Shown piece by piece: positions 32,990 through 44,400 of a DNA stretch of 64,000 nt. Below the pieces are notes generated by a model. That model was not told the origin of the DNA and made no database searches. It worked only from the letters and a program-made list of their open reading frames with translations. Source of the stretch: Bombyx mori (lineage: Eukaryota > Arthropoda > Insecta > Lepidoptera > Bombycidae); the NCBI RefSeq assembly GCF_030269925.1, contig NC_085109.1:2852001-2916000 (forward strand). Direction: 5' to 3'. Position numbers and translations under genes: made by a program. Position 1 is the first letter of the stretch, and each line of letters begins with the position of its first letter.

Positions 32990-33340
32990 AATGTGGATTG
33001 ATTGGAACGCGCTGGTGTAGCTCCAGTCAGTATTGCGATCCAACCCACAGACCCGAGCTGCAGCGAGAGGCCTCGTCCTACGCGAACCAGCGACGCGACG
33101 CGTTATCGCTCAACCTTTCCCGCGCGACATTCGTAGCAGGAATCAGGCGCACAGTATCGCTTCGTGTCGCATCGCATCGCATCGCCCAGGACGACGGGTA
33201 AGCGAAAAGAGAACGAACAAAACAAAAACAAACGTGAAGTTTGGGGTCTGATGGGTCACGACCGCCGCGGCCGCCTCGCTCTCGCCGCTCGCACCCACAC
33301 TACAAATAAATTATGTCTCACTCACTACCCCGGTGCTGGC
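32990..33340. other. GC-rich segment, possible untranslated exon or promoter
   Basis: About 350 bp clearly richer in CG than its surroundings, with CGCATCGCATCGCATCGCC repeats near 33170-33190 and several short overlapping open frames on the + strand. None is recognisable. It lies beyond the eIF5A 3' end and before it in + orientation, so it could belong to an unidentified transcript. Confidence 0.25.
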
Positions 33341-33484
33341 TGTTTCATTAAACACCGCTACTTTTAAATTGCCAAAACCATATACCCAACAACGTGGAAG
33401 AAGTCTGAAATTGTCTTTGAACTGTCAATTTATAATTATAAATGAAAAAAAAAAAAAAAAACGATATATAATATTTTACTGCTT

Positions 33485-33922
33485 TTTATTGAAATTATAT
33501 TTTTCTTAAATTCACTCTTGTGTTCGATCCACATTGAGGGCTCGTAAATGTTTTTTTTTTTTTTTTTTGTTATTAAAATGACCTTTTTTTTACAAATCTT
33601 TTTCGTTTTCTAGCTGTAATTGTTTAACAATAATCGGATGACTGTTCGATTTGGCCAGCAAAAACTTTAGATGCCCTTTAAATTCTGTTAAGTATTACGG
33701 AATTGAGGGCGAGACTACGGAACGCGTCGGCGAAGTGAGGGGGTGAGGTATTGCGAGTGACGTCAGCGAGGGGGAGGCGCCCCGCGGTCTCCGAGCACCA
33801 CCTCTGTATTATTATTCGTTTTTTAAGTTAAATTTATACACAATATTATGTTTTACATTTATGTAAGAGTTGTTGATTGTAAAAAATTAAAAGTTTGTTA
33901 ACCCTATAAATGCTGAGTTGGT
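33485..33922 (-). other. eIF5A: eIF5A 3' untranslated region (probable)
   Basis: On the - strand the sequence after the stop contains a GC-rich patch (33710-33800, including TGACGTCA) and ends with an AATAAA at about 33487-33492 (plus-strand TTTATT), a candidate poly(A) signal. Runs of T at 33551-33569 and 33580-33590. Confidence 0.35.
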
Positions 33923-33994
33923 TTATTTGTCGAGAGCTGTGTTTGCTTTGACGGCGATGACGCACTCCTCACCGCAGGATTTCAGCACGGTGCA
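33923..33994 (-). CDS. eIF5A: eIF5A coding exon 3 (terminal)
   Basis: 72 nt after TAATTTCAG (- strand), phase 0, encoding [20 protein letters not shown] and LDK-stop. The stop is at 33923-33925. Confidence 0.95.
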   Translation of the reverse strand, partial: CTVLKSCGEECVIAVKANTALDK

Positions 33995-36900
33995 CTGAAA
34001 TTAGAAAGAAAACGCATCAATAAGTACAGTCATTAAAAAAAAAACTATTTTGGATACCTACTGCTAGTAATCTCAAGGGGTTATATATATTTAATTTTTT
34101 ATATTCCTTAGATGGGTGGACGAACCTAACCTAACCTAACCCACCTGCAGGTATTAAATGGTTACTAGAGCCCATAGATATCCACAACGTAAATGCGCCA
34201 CCCACACTTTCGATAGGCAGACGAGCTTACGGCTCATCTGATGGGAAATGATAACCGTCGCCCATAGACATCCAAACTACATCAGTGACTCAGATGCGCT
34301 GCCTGTCCTGGCCTGGATGGGCAGCTTTATGTATGTTACACCGGCTATCCTGTCCTTCAGACCGGAACACAGTATTGCTGTTTTGCGGCAGAAATAGACA
34401 GGACGGTGGTACCAACCCGGGCGGGCTTCTACACAGAACCCTACCACCAGTAAAGAGATATGAGTTCTAAGGTTTCAGGTATAGTTCAACGGCTGCCCCA
34501 CCTTTCAAACCGAAACGCATTATTGCTTCACGGCAGAAATAGGCAGGGTGGTGGTACCTACCCGCGCGGACTCACTAGAGGTTCTACCATCAGTATACTA
34601 CTTCACGGAATGTGAAACTATAGAAGTAAATTAATTGTATTTTTTTTATTTATTCCTTTACATAACCAGTACCCAACAAATCTTTCAGGTCGCGGATTAA
34701 TGATAAAACAATCGGTGTTTCCGTTTTATCAATCATTAATTTATTATTTTACACTATCGAGCGAGCGCGTTAGCGCTTCTACTAATAAATTGAAATCGTT
34801 CAGCATTACATGACGTAAGACATTTACATTCGCAAGAATATATTAAACGTCCAATGCGATGTTAAAATCGTACAAACTTAAAACTGTGCCCATTAAATTT
34901 TACTCAATATATTATTTAAAGATTCTGTTTAACATATTGTAGATATTACACGAGCACTAGTTAAATTGGATTATAAGAATTATCATCCTTATCGATACTT
35001 CCCGAACCTAGAATCCTGCCGCACTTATCCCTTAATACCTCCACAACCATGGTTGCCCCAATATGGTTTTAAAATAATGATGTATTTAAAGATAAATAAA
35101 TTCATGTTAAGCCTGTACATATCATATTTTAATGTTTTTATTATTATTATAAATGTCCATTTTCATTAAACTTTGTGGCTGGAAAAAATACGCGGTTTTA
35201 TTGAATTCCGGGTAGAATGTTTTCTAATAATATACATAAAGTTTTTTATTACTGTTTTTTTAGGTGTTGCAATTTACACGGATGGATACAACGGCTGATC
35301 TAAAGCGAAATTCCCCAGAAGGAGAAAGGGGCCTGAGATTATTTACGCGATTCTCAATAAACACAGTAATTTCTTATTGGAGTCCCAAATTCTTGATATA
35401 CATAATTGCAATAAAACTCGTTTTTTAGAACATAGTATACAAATCGCACCTTTATAATTGAAGTGGCCTAAGTATTTTTTTTAAGAAAACGAGTAATATA
35501 CTTTGATCGACTTATGAACATGTATACGATGTAAAAATTCAAGTCTCCTTTAGTTCCGAAAAGGCAAACGTATTTTTTTCGTCTCTTTTGAATCAAGCTC
35601 TTACCTAAAGTATTATTATAATCGAAAAACAAAAAAAATGACAATTCTTCAATTAACTTCTTGTTGTTTACCAAAAGATAAGATAATTTTGGATTAAACC
35701 ACATCAATTCTAAAGGTGCGCGAAATCATATTCACAGAAAATCTACCTACAATAAATACATGATATATAATCAGAGTGATCCGTCAGGAAGCAGACCGCC
35801 CACTTTACGCTTTATTGATTTACGGCAAGTGTCTTTGTGCAAAGGTCGACTTATGTGTCGTCATTTATAAGCCTTGGTCCTTCACAGATACGATTAGACG
35901 TTCTGTTTTTATTCTTAATAATAATAAAAAATTTGGAAAATATTACGTATGGTAATCTGGGTCCCCATTTTAAGATTCTTTAGGTACATACAGAGATAAC
36001 AAGCGCACAGACAAAGAGCAAACAAATCTTTTCATAACACAATATAAGCCCCATATGGGAATCGAACCCGCGATTCTTGGCGGAACAGTTAGGGCCACTA
36101 ATTACTGCACCACCAAGTCAATCAGAGAATGTATTACTTTGGGGCGACAGCAATATTAATTACAAGAATGTATTGAAAAAGTATTGTTATAATGAATTTG
36201 AATGTTTAGTGAAAATATTCAAGACATAGTAGTAATCCCCAAGCACTAATAGATTTATTCTCTCAACATATGAGCACATATGAGAACTGGGCTTAAATTT
36301 CATGTTTTTTAGAATTAAATATTAGAATGTACCCTTAACCCATGAGTCCATATGACTTGTGAAAAACACTAGTCCAGGTATCAGGCAGAGATATCATCTA
36401 CGAGTTAATCTAGCACCAGCAAACTAAATAAGAATGCCAGAGACTCTATACTCGACATTAAGTCATCTTTGAAATCATAATCAATTCGTACTTCAGATAA
36501 CTAACTTGTTTTTTTTATTTTTACTAATTATAAAAATTAAGATTAAGACGCATGTAATTTTACAAAAAACACAAGTTCCACATTTTTTCTTACCATTAAG
36601 CAAGAGCAATATAAAATTTAATAAAAATTCGAATGACACATACCAACAATTCCTTGCCGCTGTCGAAGTCAGTACGCAACTGTGTGCCGAGGTCACCATC
36701 CGGGATTTTGAGGTCCTCACGCAGGTCACCGTTGTCAGCCATCAGGGTCAGGTAGCCATCATCCGAGATATCAGTCAGTTGGTAGTCTTCGCGCTTCACG
36801 TGAGGTACGTCCATGTTGTGTGTGGAGGGACAGATATCTTCATACCTAAAGGATACAAAAAAATACTGTTAAATAAATTTATTACTGGTAAAAGCTTTCT

Positions 36901-38985
36901 TCAATTTTGGTCAGGTAGGTAATTAGAAAGTATGAAGATAGTGCAGCCATAGCTTTCGTGACTTTGACTTCAATAGTAGTTTATAAATAAGTATTTAAAA
37001 TAGTATAATGCAATCCCATGTTGCACAAAGATTTCCCTAATAATGGAAATTTTATTGCGTATTATTACCTAATTTGTACTGTAACAGATTCGTCCATCTT
37101 TGTGGTGACGACAACTTCAAACTACAAATAAACAAAGCAGAGTTAAGTTGGATTAAGAAATATGTTGGCTGGTTATGAAATCAATTTATTGCAATCTTGT
37201 TGTCACAATTTAATTGCTCTATTTCATTCTTCAATAAAGGGAAATGATGTTAAATTACCCAAGAGTTACTTGTAACTATCAAACGAGATCCAATTATGCA
37301 TTTACTAAATTAAAAATGGAATTATGGATAAGTATTGAGATCTGAATTTTATCAATAGCTTACTTTACATAACGATTCTTAAATCATAACATATATTTTT
37401 TGTTACTACTTTCTACAATATGCAAAAATATTTAGAAGTCAAATCCTTTAATTCCCAAATCATTAGTAATTTAAGACTATAATAGAAGTGTATTTGTAAT
37501 TGTTTGTTATTGTTCTACAGCATTTGAGACTTGGGCTGTTTTGTGTAAAGAAGCAGGTCCTCAGACGTCACAATGTTAATGCCAACATGTGCCTTGAGGC
37601 AAAGTTGAAGTCCAGTTGAGTTCAACAAACAATTGCTTCAGGGCAGAAATACTTTAACTTTAAAGTCTTCTTTCAAAAATCTGACACGACTACCGTATCT
37701 TCGTAGACGAGGTTTTATATTTTTGATTTAAAATATTAATCCTCGGATTAATATTTTAAAATCTTATCAAACTTAACTCTTGGTACTACATTTTTTAAAA
37801 AGTTAATCGCATTTTTACAATCTATTTTGTTATCTTATCTATTTTGAAATGTAGGTGTGTTTTATTCTAAACAATTTTTAAAATACTCTCATTGTATGAA
37901 AGAATTAAAGAAGACATCTAAGTGTGATTGTGTATACAAATCCAAGCATTTCTAAAGTTTATCCAATTATTAAATCAATAATGGCCTATGAAAATATTTA
38001 TTTTACTAGATATTAGAAGATTTGATTTAATAGAAGCAAAATTATACTAGATTATGCGAAAAACTAATCATAGTATGAAGAAAATTACGAAAACGAGTAT
38101 TTTTATTTCATGTTTTATATTTATTATATATAAGATATTAGAAGATTTGATTTAATAGAAGCAAAATTATACTAGATTATGCGAAAAATTAATCATAGTA
38201 AGTATGAAGAAAATTACGAAAACAAGTATTTTTATTTCATGTTTTATATTTATTATATATATATCCCTGTACGGTGATCCCGCTGCACTGTATTACAGCG
38301 AGACGCATAGTCGGGACTGATTTTTATTTTTCGAGTACCCTCAGCACGAATGCAATATTTATAAATCTGCATTCGCGACTCTATGGGCTCGTAAGAAATC
38401 ACAAAACTGTAACTATAGGTGGAAATCGAACCTAAGGCCCTGACATAGAGAGGCGATGAGTTAAGTGATGGACTAAGGGAGCAGTAAGTAATCATCGTCA
38501 AACTTCCATAGTATTGAACTCGAAGTACGCGCATTTTAGTGTTTTACTATACTTAATGCAATTATTTGACTGCAATAAGCAGACAGACAAATTTGTAAAT
38601 TATTTCCAGGCTACATTTTTTTCAAATATTATTTCTCCTGATCACACAGTGAATGCTATGGAAGTAGTTTCGTGAACATGTATTGGGTATGAATTTAGCT
38701 TTTGGTACCTGTCACAAGCCTTGGTTTTGTATTACAAATTCAAATGCTGCATTACTAAAATTACTGAATTACTTACTTTTTACCATTGAAGATATCAATC
38801 CCAACCAAGTGAACTTTAGCGTGGCCGTGCTTTCCGGTTTTGGATGTGGACATTTCAACAATCTTGCATGGACGACCCTTCAGCATAACGAAACCATTTT
38901 TACGCAGGGCCGAACATTGCATGGGGAAGGTGGCTGAGGCCCCGGAGTCTCCGGTCTCAAAGTGTGTGTCTTCGATGTCACCCAT
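33923..38985 (-). CDS. eIF5A: Eukaryotic translation factor eIF5A
   Basis: Three coding exons on the - strand, 38985-38777, 36845-36644 and 33994-33923, encode 160 aa, the normal eIF5A size. eIF5A promotes peptide-bond formation at stalled ribosomes and helps termination. The hypusine loop [14 protein letters not shown] is present, with the modified lysine at about residue 52. The N-terminal SH3-like barrel ([36 protein letters not shown]) is followed by the OB-fold C-domain ([48 protein letters not shown] ending [19 protein letters not shown]). Phases 2 and 0 agree. A non-coding first exon ending at 40835 is likely. No lesion. Confidence 0.97.
34127..34143. repeat. Short CCTAA (telomere-type) array
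   Basis: CCTAACCTAACCTAACC, three and a half units of the insect telomere repeat (TTAGG on the other strand), inside the SINE copy. Confidence 0.9.
34206..34445 (-). mobile_element. Second SINE-like element nested in Bm1
   Basis: Related to Bm1 and to the LINE tail but distinct: CGATAGGCAGACGAGCTTAC, ..ATGGGCAGCTTTATG.., GGCAGAAATAGACAGGACGG, ending CCTACCACCAGTAAA. Inserted between two halves of a Bm1 copy. Confidence 0.5.
34600..36000. other. eIF5A intron, remaining sequence
   Basis: AT-rich intronic DNA. Short open frames on both strands are not recognisable. The intron between coding exons 2 and 3 spans 33995-36643. Confidence 0.5.
36000..36130 (-). mobile_element. tRNA-derived SINE in eIF5A intron
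   Basis: On the - strand GACTTGGTGGTGCAGTAATT (A-box-like) is followed by GCGGGTTCGATTCCCATATG (B-box), then a tail with TTTGCTCTTTGTCTG. A relative lies at 58345-58535. Confidence 0.55.
36644..36845 (-). CDS. eIF5A: eIF5A coding exon 2
   Basis: 202 nt between TTTAG and GTATGT (- strand), phase 2 in and phase 0 out. Encodes [20 protein letters not shown] through SGKELL. Confidence 0.96.
37069..37121 (-). other. eIF5A: Candidate cassette exon in eIF5A intron
   Basis: 53 nt flanked on the - strand by TTATTTGTAG and GTAATA. In one frame it is open ([15 protein letters not shown]), but not in the phase of the neighbouring exons. If included it would shift the eIF5A frame. Speculative. Confidence 0.25.
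38009..38262. repeat. Tandem duplication, 125 bp x 2, in eIF5A intron
   Basis: A unit starting GATATTAGAAGATTTGATTT at 38009 is repeated at 38134 with about 3 substitutions and a 4-bp insertion (AAGT), so it is young. Non-coding, AT-rich. Confidence 0.9.
38777..38985 (-). CDS. eIF5A: eIF5A coding exon 1
   Basis: ATG at 38985-38983; 209 nt to donor GTAAGT, leaving in phase 2. Contains the hypusine loop. The acceptor upstream is probably after TTTCAACAG at 39022-39030, giving a 36-nt 5' UTR segment (38986-39021). Confidence 0.96.
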
Positions 38986-40834
38986 TGTTGTGTTTTGAAT
39001 TTAACAACGGTCAGGAATGATCTGTTGAAATGACAATGCAATAATATTTTTAATAACAAATATTTGTAAGAATATTATAATTATAGGAACTTCTAAATAA
39101 GTTTGTTATTTTAATTGATTTATTTAGAACTTTTTATAACCAATATATGATCTGTTTTAACATGCATTTATTAAATGAAAAACTGCAGTCTTTAATCATT
39201 ATTATATAAACATTTCTTAGTTTAAATAATAGGATAACTGAAGTGGAAAATGAAAAGTAAAATACACAAGCAATGGCTGCCTGTCTTCAATGTTGCAATA
39301 ATTGCAGTCTGATAGATGAAAGGGACATTCTCATTTGACATAAAAAAAAGCATCAAAAAATCAGTTGAACTGTGATTCATAATCAGACTAGTAGTGTTTA
39401 ATATTACAGTTAGTTAGGCTATTGACTTTTATGTCATTGAACTTAGGTTCTCTTTGTTTACGTGTGAAAGCACATGGTACATTTTCAATAATGTTGAAAG
39501 TAAAATGATTAAATTTTTTACGATTTTAATTATTTTTTCTATTTCTAATAAACATGATTCGAATGAATGGAATGTGGTGAGACCACTGATTAAACAATCT
39601 TTTTATCTTTATTTTTAAGCTTTCATAATCATTTAATTAAGATTGCTTCAAAACAGTTGAAAATGATAAATATTAGTTGATTTTACTTATTATGTAAAAC
39701 ACCTGAAAAACAAAACAATATAGACTGTCCATTGACATTAACAAGACTAGAATAGCATCTACATCACTGGCATTATATACAAACAGCTGTTTCAATTACA
39801 CCTCAATGTTCATTACTACAATCTATAGAAATAAAGCTTTGATACTGATGAATAAAATGCAATAATGGTATTTTTAGTTGTAGGCTCATAAACATCACCA
39901 TTTTAGAAAAATATTATCAATAGATGACAGGTGAAATAAGTTCAAATCTGCTAAGAAAGCAGACATGTGAACAGGAAAGGAAACCTCAGACTCAGATAAG
40001 ATTATCATGGAAGTCAATTAAATCTATTAATATTACATTAGGCTCTAGAAGACATTAATCTAGACACATCCTAGACTCGAAAACACCGAAGCATATGTAA
40101 TCATATGTTTGAAAAGCAATTATCAATAAGGACCTTCCACAATATTCGTGTATGTAAAAGAAGCAATTAGATAAATATATCCAATCCAACAACAAGAAGT
40201 GAGTCATTAAACTTACTCACAGTCACTCCGAGGATCAACGCGAAATGTCTAGTGCATACAACACAAGTAATAATACAGACTGCAATAGGTCCCCGCTGCG
40301 CTTGTGCACTTTTTTCAAAATCGTACGTTGCCTAACCCCACCTATCGAACCCAGAAGAAAACATGATAACCCAAAGATATCCAAAGAAATACGAACAACG
40401 ATCAGATAATACAAATAGCAAGATTTATTGAGTGAAATTAAGCTGGGAATATCCTTATTGGACTCTATAAAGCCGTGTAGTGTGGTCTCCTCACATGTGG
40501 CTTCGGAAAAGGGGCACATTGGGTATCCGTTTCTTGTTAGCACACATTTCGAAAAACATAGATATTTTCATCTACACATATAAAAAGGACAATGAAGTGC
40601 CACAAATTATTTATACTTCATCAACATTTCAAAACAGATACAATGAAAAGTTACAATATGACAAACGTGCCGGCGCCGCGACACATACGTTTTTTATTAT
40701 TTACACAAATTTCACACGGTGGCAACGCAGCACTTTCACATATTTAAGTTCACCATTAAAAATACTTACAAAATCAAAAAGATAACTATTTATTAAAGCT
40801 TCACAATAAAACTAAGATATTTATCGACACTCAC

Positions 40835-40920
40835 ATGTGACCGACGGGTTCTTCAACCGAAAGGTCAATTTGCGCCTGCGTAGCACCTACAACAGTCACT
40901 TCCTGTCGCGGGGTTCACAA
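40835..40920 (-). promoter_or_regulatory. eIF5A: Probable eIF5A first exon and promoter
   Basis: On the - strand a donor GTGAGT follows CACAT at 40835, and the sequence before it (about 40835-40920) is less AT-rich than the flanks, with a pyrimidine run CCTTTC. The start site is not fixed by sequence. Intron 1 would be 39022-40834. Confidence 0.4.
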
Positions 40921-41486
40921 AATGGCGGATATGTTGCTGACAGATGGCGGCAATTTTAAAATGTAAAGAAAATATATTTTTTATTATTCAATTTATGAAC
41001 AAAATTACTGTTAAAGGAAAACATTTCAATTAAGAGTTTCGAATCTGAATGCTTTTGCAAAACTTAATTGTTTTGCAATCAAATTCAATACCTATGTTCC
41101 TCTCTGTGGAGCTGTTTTAGCATAAGTGTCAAATGTCGTTTTAATATTAATTCACAGATGGCGCCGCGTTATCTAGTAATTTGCACACAGATAAAAAATA
41201 TAATTAAAAGACGAAACTAAAATAAATTTTAAGCTTTTACTAAGTCTATTACAGAAAAAATCTACAAATAGTTCAAAATATAATTGCAAAATAATAAATT
41301 ACAAAAAAATTAAGTAGTGTGTAAAATCTTCGCATTAATGTTTAGGTTTTTTCTTGCTAGATGGCACTATACGCTACATATATAAATACTTGGTCCAAAT
41401 TTTGTTTTCTACTTTTTAACCAACTGCTTAAAGAGGATATTGTTTTTTCTCTACCTATTCCAACTACTCTCTGGCAGGTAGGTGAA
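40921..41486. other. Gene-free stretch upstream of eIF5A
   Basis: AT-rich; nothing recognised beyond the short CAGATGGCGCCGCG patch at 41156. Confidence 0.4.
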
Positions 41487-41592
41487 ATCTCGGGGCTCAA
41501 CCTCAGAGAGCTTGCTGACACTGGCCCTAGCAAGATTAGTTCGCAGAATCTACCACCGGATCAGAATCCCGACTCACTAAGAAGATCCGGAT
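41487..41592 (-). repeat. Repeat family B fragment
   Basis: GAAATCTCGGGGCTCAACCT ... AATCTACCACCGGATCAGAA ... AGAAGATCCGG, antisense. Confidence 0.55.
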
Positions 41593-41999
41593 GGATAATG
41601 TTTTTGGAGCGTATGCTATGAATAGCAATATTAATTCAATATTTCCACGAAAAAAGAGAAAGGATAAAATAATATTTCTCTACAGTTCAGCTCAACAGCA
41701 GTTATTTCACGAATTTCAAAATGATATGGGATGTTATATTTTATTAATAGTTAATAATCTCAATTGTGGGAGTGAAAATATTGAAGTATGTTATTACAAT
41801 ATTGTAATTACTTTAAAGTGCCCGGGAAAAAAATTAAGTATAATTTTTTTTTTTTTTAAAGCTAAGTTTTGTTCTGTGACTTATGTATCTTTTATCTCGA
41901 AAAAACACCTAATTGCGACGGGAAATAGTTTTATTATCTTTAGGATAAAATTATTGACACTTTCCCTAGATAACGCGCGAAGCTGTGAGTCACAGCTAG
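41593..41999 (+). mobile_element. Possible Helitron end
   Basis: Ends GCGCGAAGCTGTGAGTCACAG followed by CTAG (41996-41999) and T. A short hairpin (AGCTGTGAGTCACAGCT) just before CTAG is typical of Helitron 3' ends. The 5' boundary is not determined. Confidence 0.35.
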
Positions 42000-42099
42000 T
42001 AAATAACATTTGGGGTGGTATCTACCAGTGTGGCATCAGGACCCTACCACCGAGAAAGATCATAAGAACATACTCGTGAAGCGACACGGCGGAGCACAC

Positions 42100-42245
42100 A
42101 CTTTTTTTTATTGCTTAGATCGGTGGACGAGCTCACAGCCCACCTGGTGTTAAGTGGTTACTGGAGCCCATAGACATCCACAACGTAAATGCGCCACCCA
42201 CCTTGAGATAGAAGTTCTAAGGTCTCAAGTATAGTTACAAAGGCC
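42100..42245 (-). mobile_element. Bm1 SINE, 3' half
   Basis: Antisense from TTTTTTTATTGCTTAGATCG to CAAGTATAGTTACAAAGGCC, where it abuts the GC-rich segment. Confidence 0.7.
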
Positions 42246-42965
42246 CTATTATCAGCCCTATTATCACGAAGCAACGCTGCGTCGCTGTTGTCAGACTGGA
42301 CCTGTCACTGTCGATTGTCGTAGCTACGATGTTCGATAGCTATGAGTCCTGGTAGGGCCCTAAATACCATCCTGTACCCGTAGTCTGCTTCTAGCATATG
42401 CTGACCGTCAAGCTCTACATACCCCAGGTGCCCCATAGGCGTGGCTTCCCGCTGTCAATACTGCAGACTCGCGGCGCCACCCGAGGACAGGGCGATGCTA
42501 CTGGTGTTCCAGGATACCCCTTAGTTCAGAACGAGCCTGCCAGGTCGGAACACGATACACCGCCGACCGGGTTGCTCGTCCACAGTATACGTCTGGCAAC
42601 GACAGCGACGACGGTAACACGGATCACATCGCGGACTGGTGCCAGCGCGTTAGAGTGACGGTAGCGTTCGGCCCAGCCTCGACCCTCTCAGGTCGCCCCG
42701 TGACCACCACTGGGAGGAGACTGCTTCCTTAAGGGGCCGGAGCTAGACGAACCCCCGACTAGCCCCGTATGGCGGCGAGGGCCCGGCCCCGCTAGGGAAG
42801 GAGCGAAGGAAGAGTTTCGCAGCCTCCTTCTGCGGGATGGTCGATTCGCAAACGTCGAGCTTCACCTATCAAGACTCATCGCTGTCGAGCCATGACGGTC
42901 GGCAGCAACGGGTCCGGTCCTATCTTCGCGACGAGGACGCGGCGCTGCTCCGTGAAAGCGGGTAA
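42246..42965 (+). other. GC-rich segment of unknown origin with short open frame
   Basis: About 700 bp of much higher GC content than the flanks. The frame 42747-42965 is open for about 72 codons, including SFAASFCGMVDSQTSS and SHDGRQQRVRSYLRDEDAAL, ending LRESG just where GTAATT occurs, a possible donor. It resembles neither the three genes nor a LINE end I know. It could be an unlinked exon or part of a retroelement's 5' region. Confidence 0.3.
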
Positions 42966-43160
42966 TTTTTTCCCCTACTTTTGCTGATAGCCTTGAGAGG
43001 CTATTTCAGCTTCACCCTAACGTGTAGGTGAGCTCACGGGGCTCAAACCGGAGTGGTGCTAGCACTGGCCCTAGCAAGAGCAGTGCTTCACAGAATCTAC
43101 CACCGGATTGGAAACGCGACCCACTGAGAAGATCCGGCGAGAAACTCAGTGGGCTAAGGG
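42966..43160 (-). repeat. Repeat family B, truncated
   Basis: GATAGCCTTGAGAGGCTATT to GAAACTCAGTGGGCT, antisense, close to the 20400-20606 copy. Confidence 0.65.
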
Positions 43161-43964
43161 GTCATTACGTGAGCGTGTGTTCCACCGAAAGAATGCAAGC
43201 CTGTGCTAATTTATGTTTCTATTCGAACAAGTCGGGAATTATAGCTTTAGCTATGAAAGGATTCTGAACGAATCTGGAATTGAATACTTGTAAGCATGTG
43301 TAACGTCAAAAATATTATGATGAAAATATGAAAGCGAGATTTAACTATAAAAGTATTGTTGCAAATTTCTGTATAATTTTTATGAAAGAGCTAAATATCT
43401 TTTTAATAAAATAATATTCTTCTTGGATCTTTTAAATAAAATAAATTCGTTTTATATTGGACTGAACTTTATTTGGGTTTTGATCGTGTTCACGAAATCT
43501 GTTGAAAAATAAAATTGGTCATTCAGCTTGTGCGACTGTTGCAAATTTAACGACCGTTATAACATTTGCAAAGCGTAAGACGCAATCGTTTTTCATACCG
43601 ATTTTGTTCTATCTCCAAGACATATTTAAATGCATTCATTTTGGGGATATGATATGGCTTCCCCCTTGTCTGATTGTCTCGCACAATTGAACTTATAAGA
43701 ATAGACTTTCTGAGTATCTCTAGCAGTATAATAAATAAAATTCGACACATACATATACCTACACAAACGATAGGTCAAAACATTTGTTGGACATTTAAGC
43801 CTTGTTATATTCTTCAGATTTGGGTAATTTGCCTGAGGATATAGTCTATGATTCTATAATCACTTTTAAATTAATTAAGATTGGACCACGGGAAGAGCTT
43901 ATATCTCAGAAGTGATATATCGCTCACACTAGGATACTTTTGTCCCACATCGAAGAAAAAAAAA
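43161..43964. other. Gene-free stretch
   Basis: AT-rich, no exon recognised. Confidence 0.4.
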
Positions 43965-44400
43965 ATTTTTTTTAATTGATTTTATGCCCTGGTAACTAAG
44001 ACCTTTAAGTCATGTCTTATTTTAATTTAAAAATAAGAATTATTTTTATGAAAAATGATAATATGGAGTGAAATGAAATGAAAATGATTAATTTGAGACG
44101 TTAATCAACTGGGATGAAATTAAATGAAATGAGATTGATATGGAATGAAATATAATCTTAGTAAAATGGTGGTCATTTACTATGATTTTTTCAGTGGACT
44201 TTTTGGGAGGATCCCGAGAAGTTGCGTCCAGCGGCTTTGTTTCATTTTCCCACATTTGTGCACTTTCACAGATATTAAACAGTTAATAAACCACCTTTAT
44301 TACACATTTAAACCTGAAGAAACACTAAATAGACAAAATGAAACAAATCACATAACTTCACTCCTCGCATTCCCGCCAAAAATTCCCGAAAAAAATATAA
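43965..44400 (-). repeat. Repeat family A, copy 4
   Basis: Complete apart from the last bases of the head: T run, TTTTATGCCCTGGTAACTAA ... CGCATTCCCGCCAAAAATTC. The plus-strand frame open across it (from 44145) runs on into the flanking sequence and is probably accidental. Confidence 0.65.

Larger units (their letters stand above)
34095..34598 (-). mobile_element. Bm1 SINE split by a second SINE, in eIF5A intron
   Basis: Antisense Bm1 in two parts, 34095-34205 and 34446-34598, with the GCGCCACCCAC/TTGAGATAT region as the break point. The body carries a short CCTAA array at 34127-34143 in place of the usual GCTCACAGCC. Confidence 0.65.

Noticed and set aside
34120..34150. Chromosome end
   Set aside because: Only three and a half CCTAA units, embedded in a SINE and a gene intron.
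36506..36922. 138-codon + strand frame
   Set aside because: Antisense of eIF5A coding exon 2 and its flanks.
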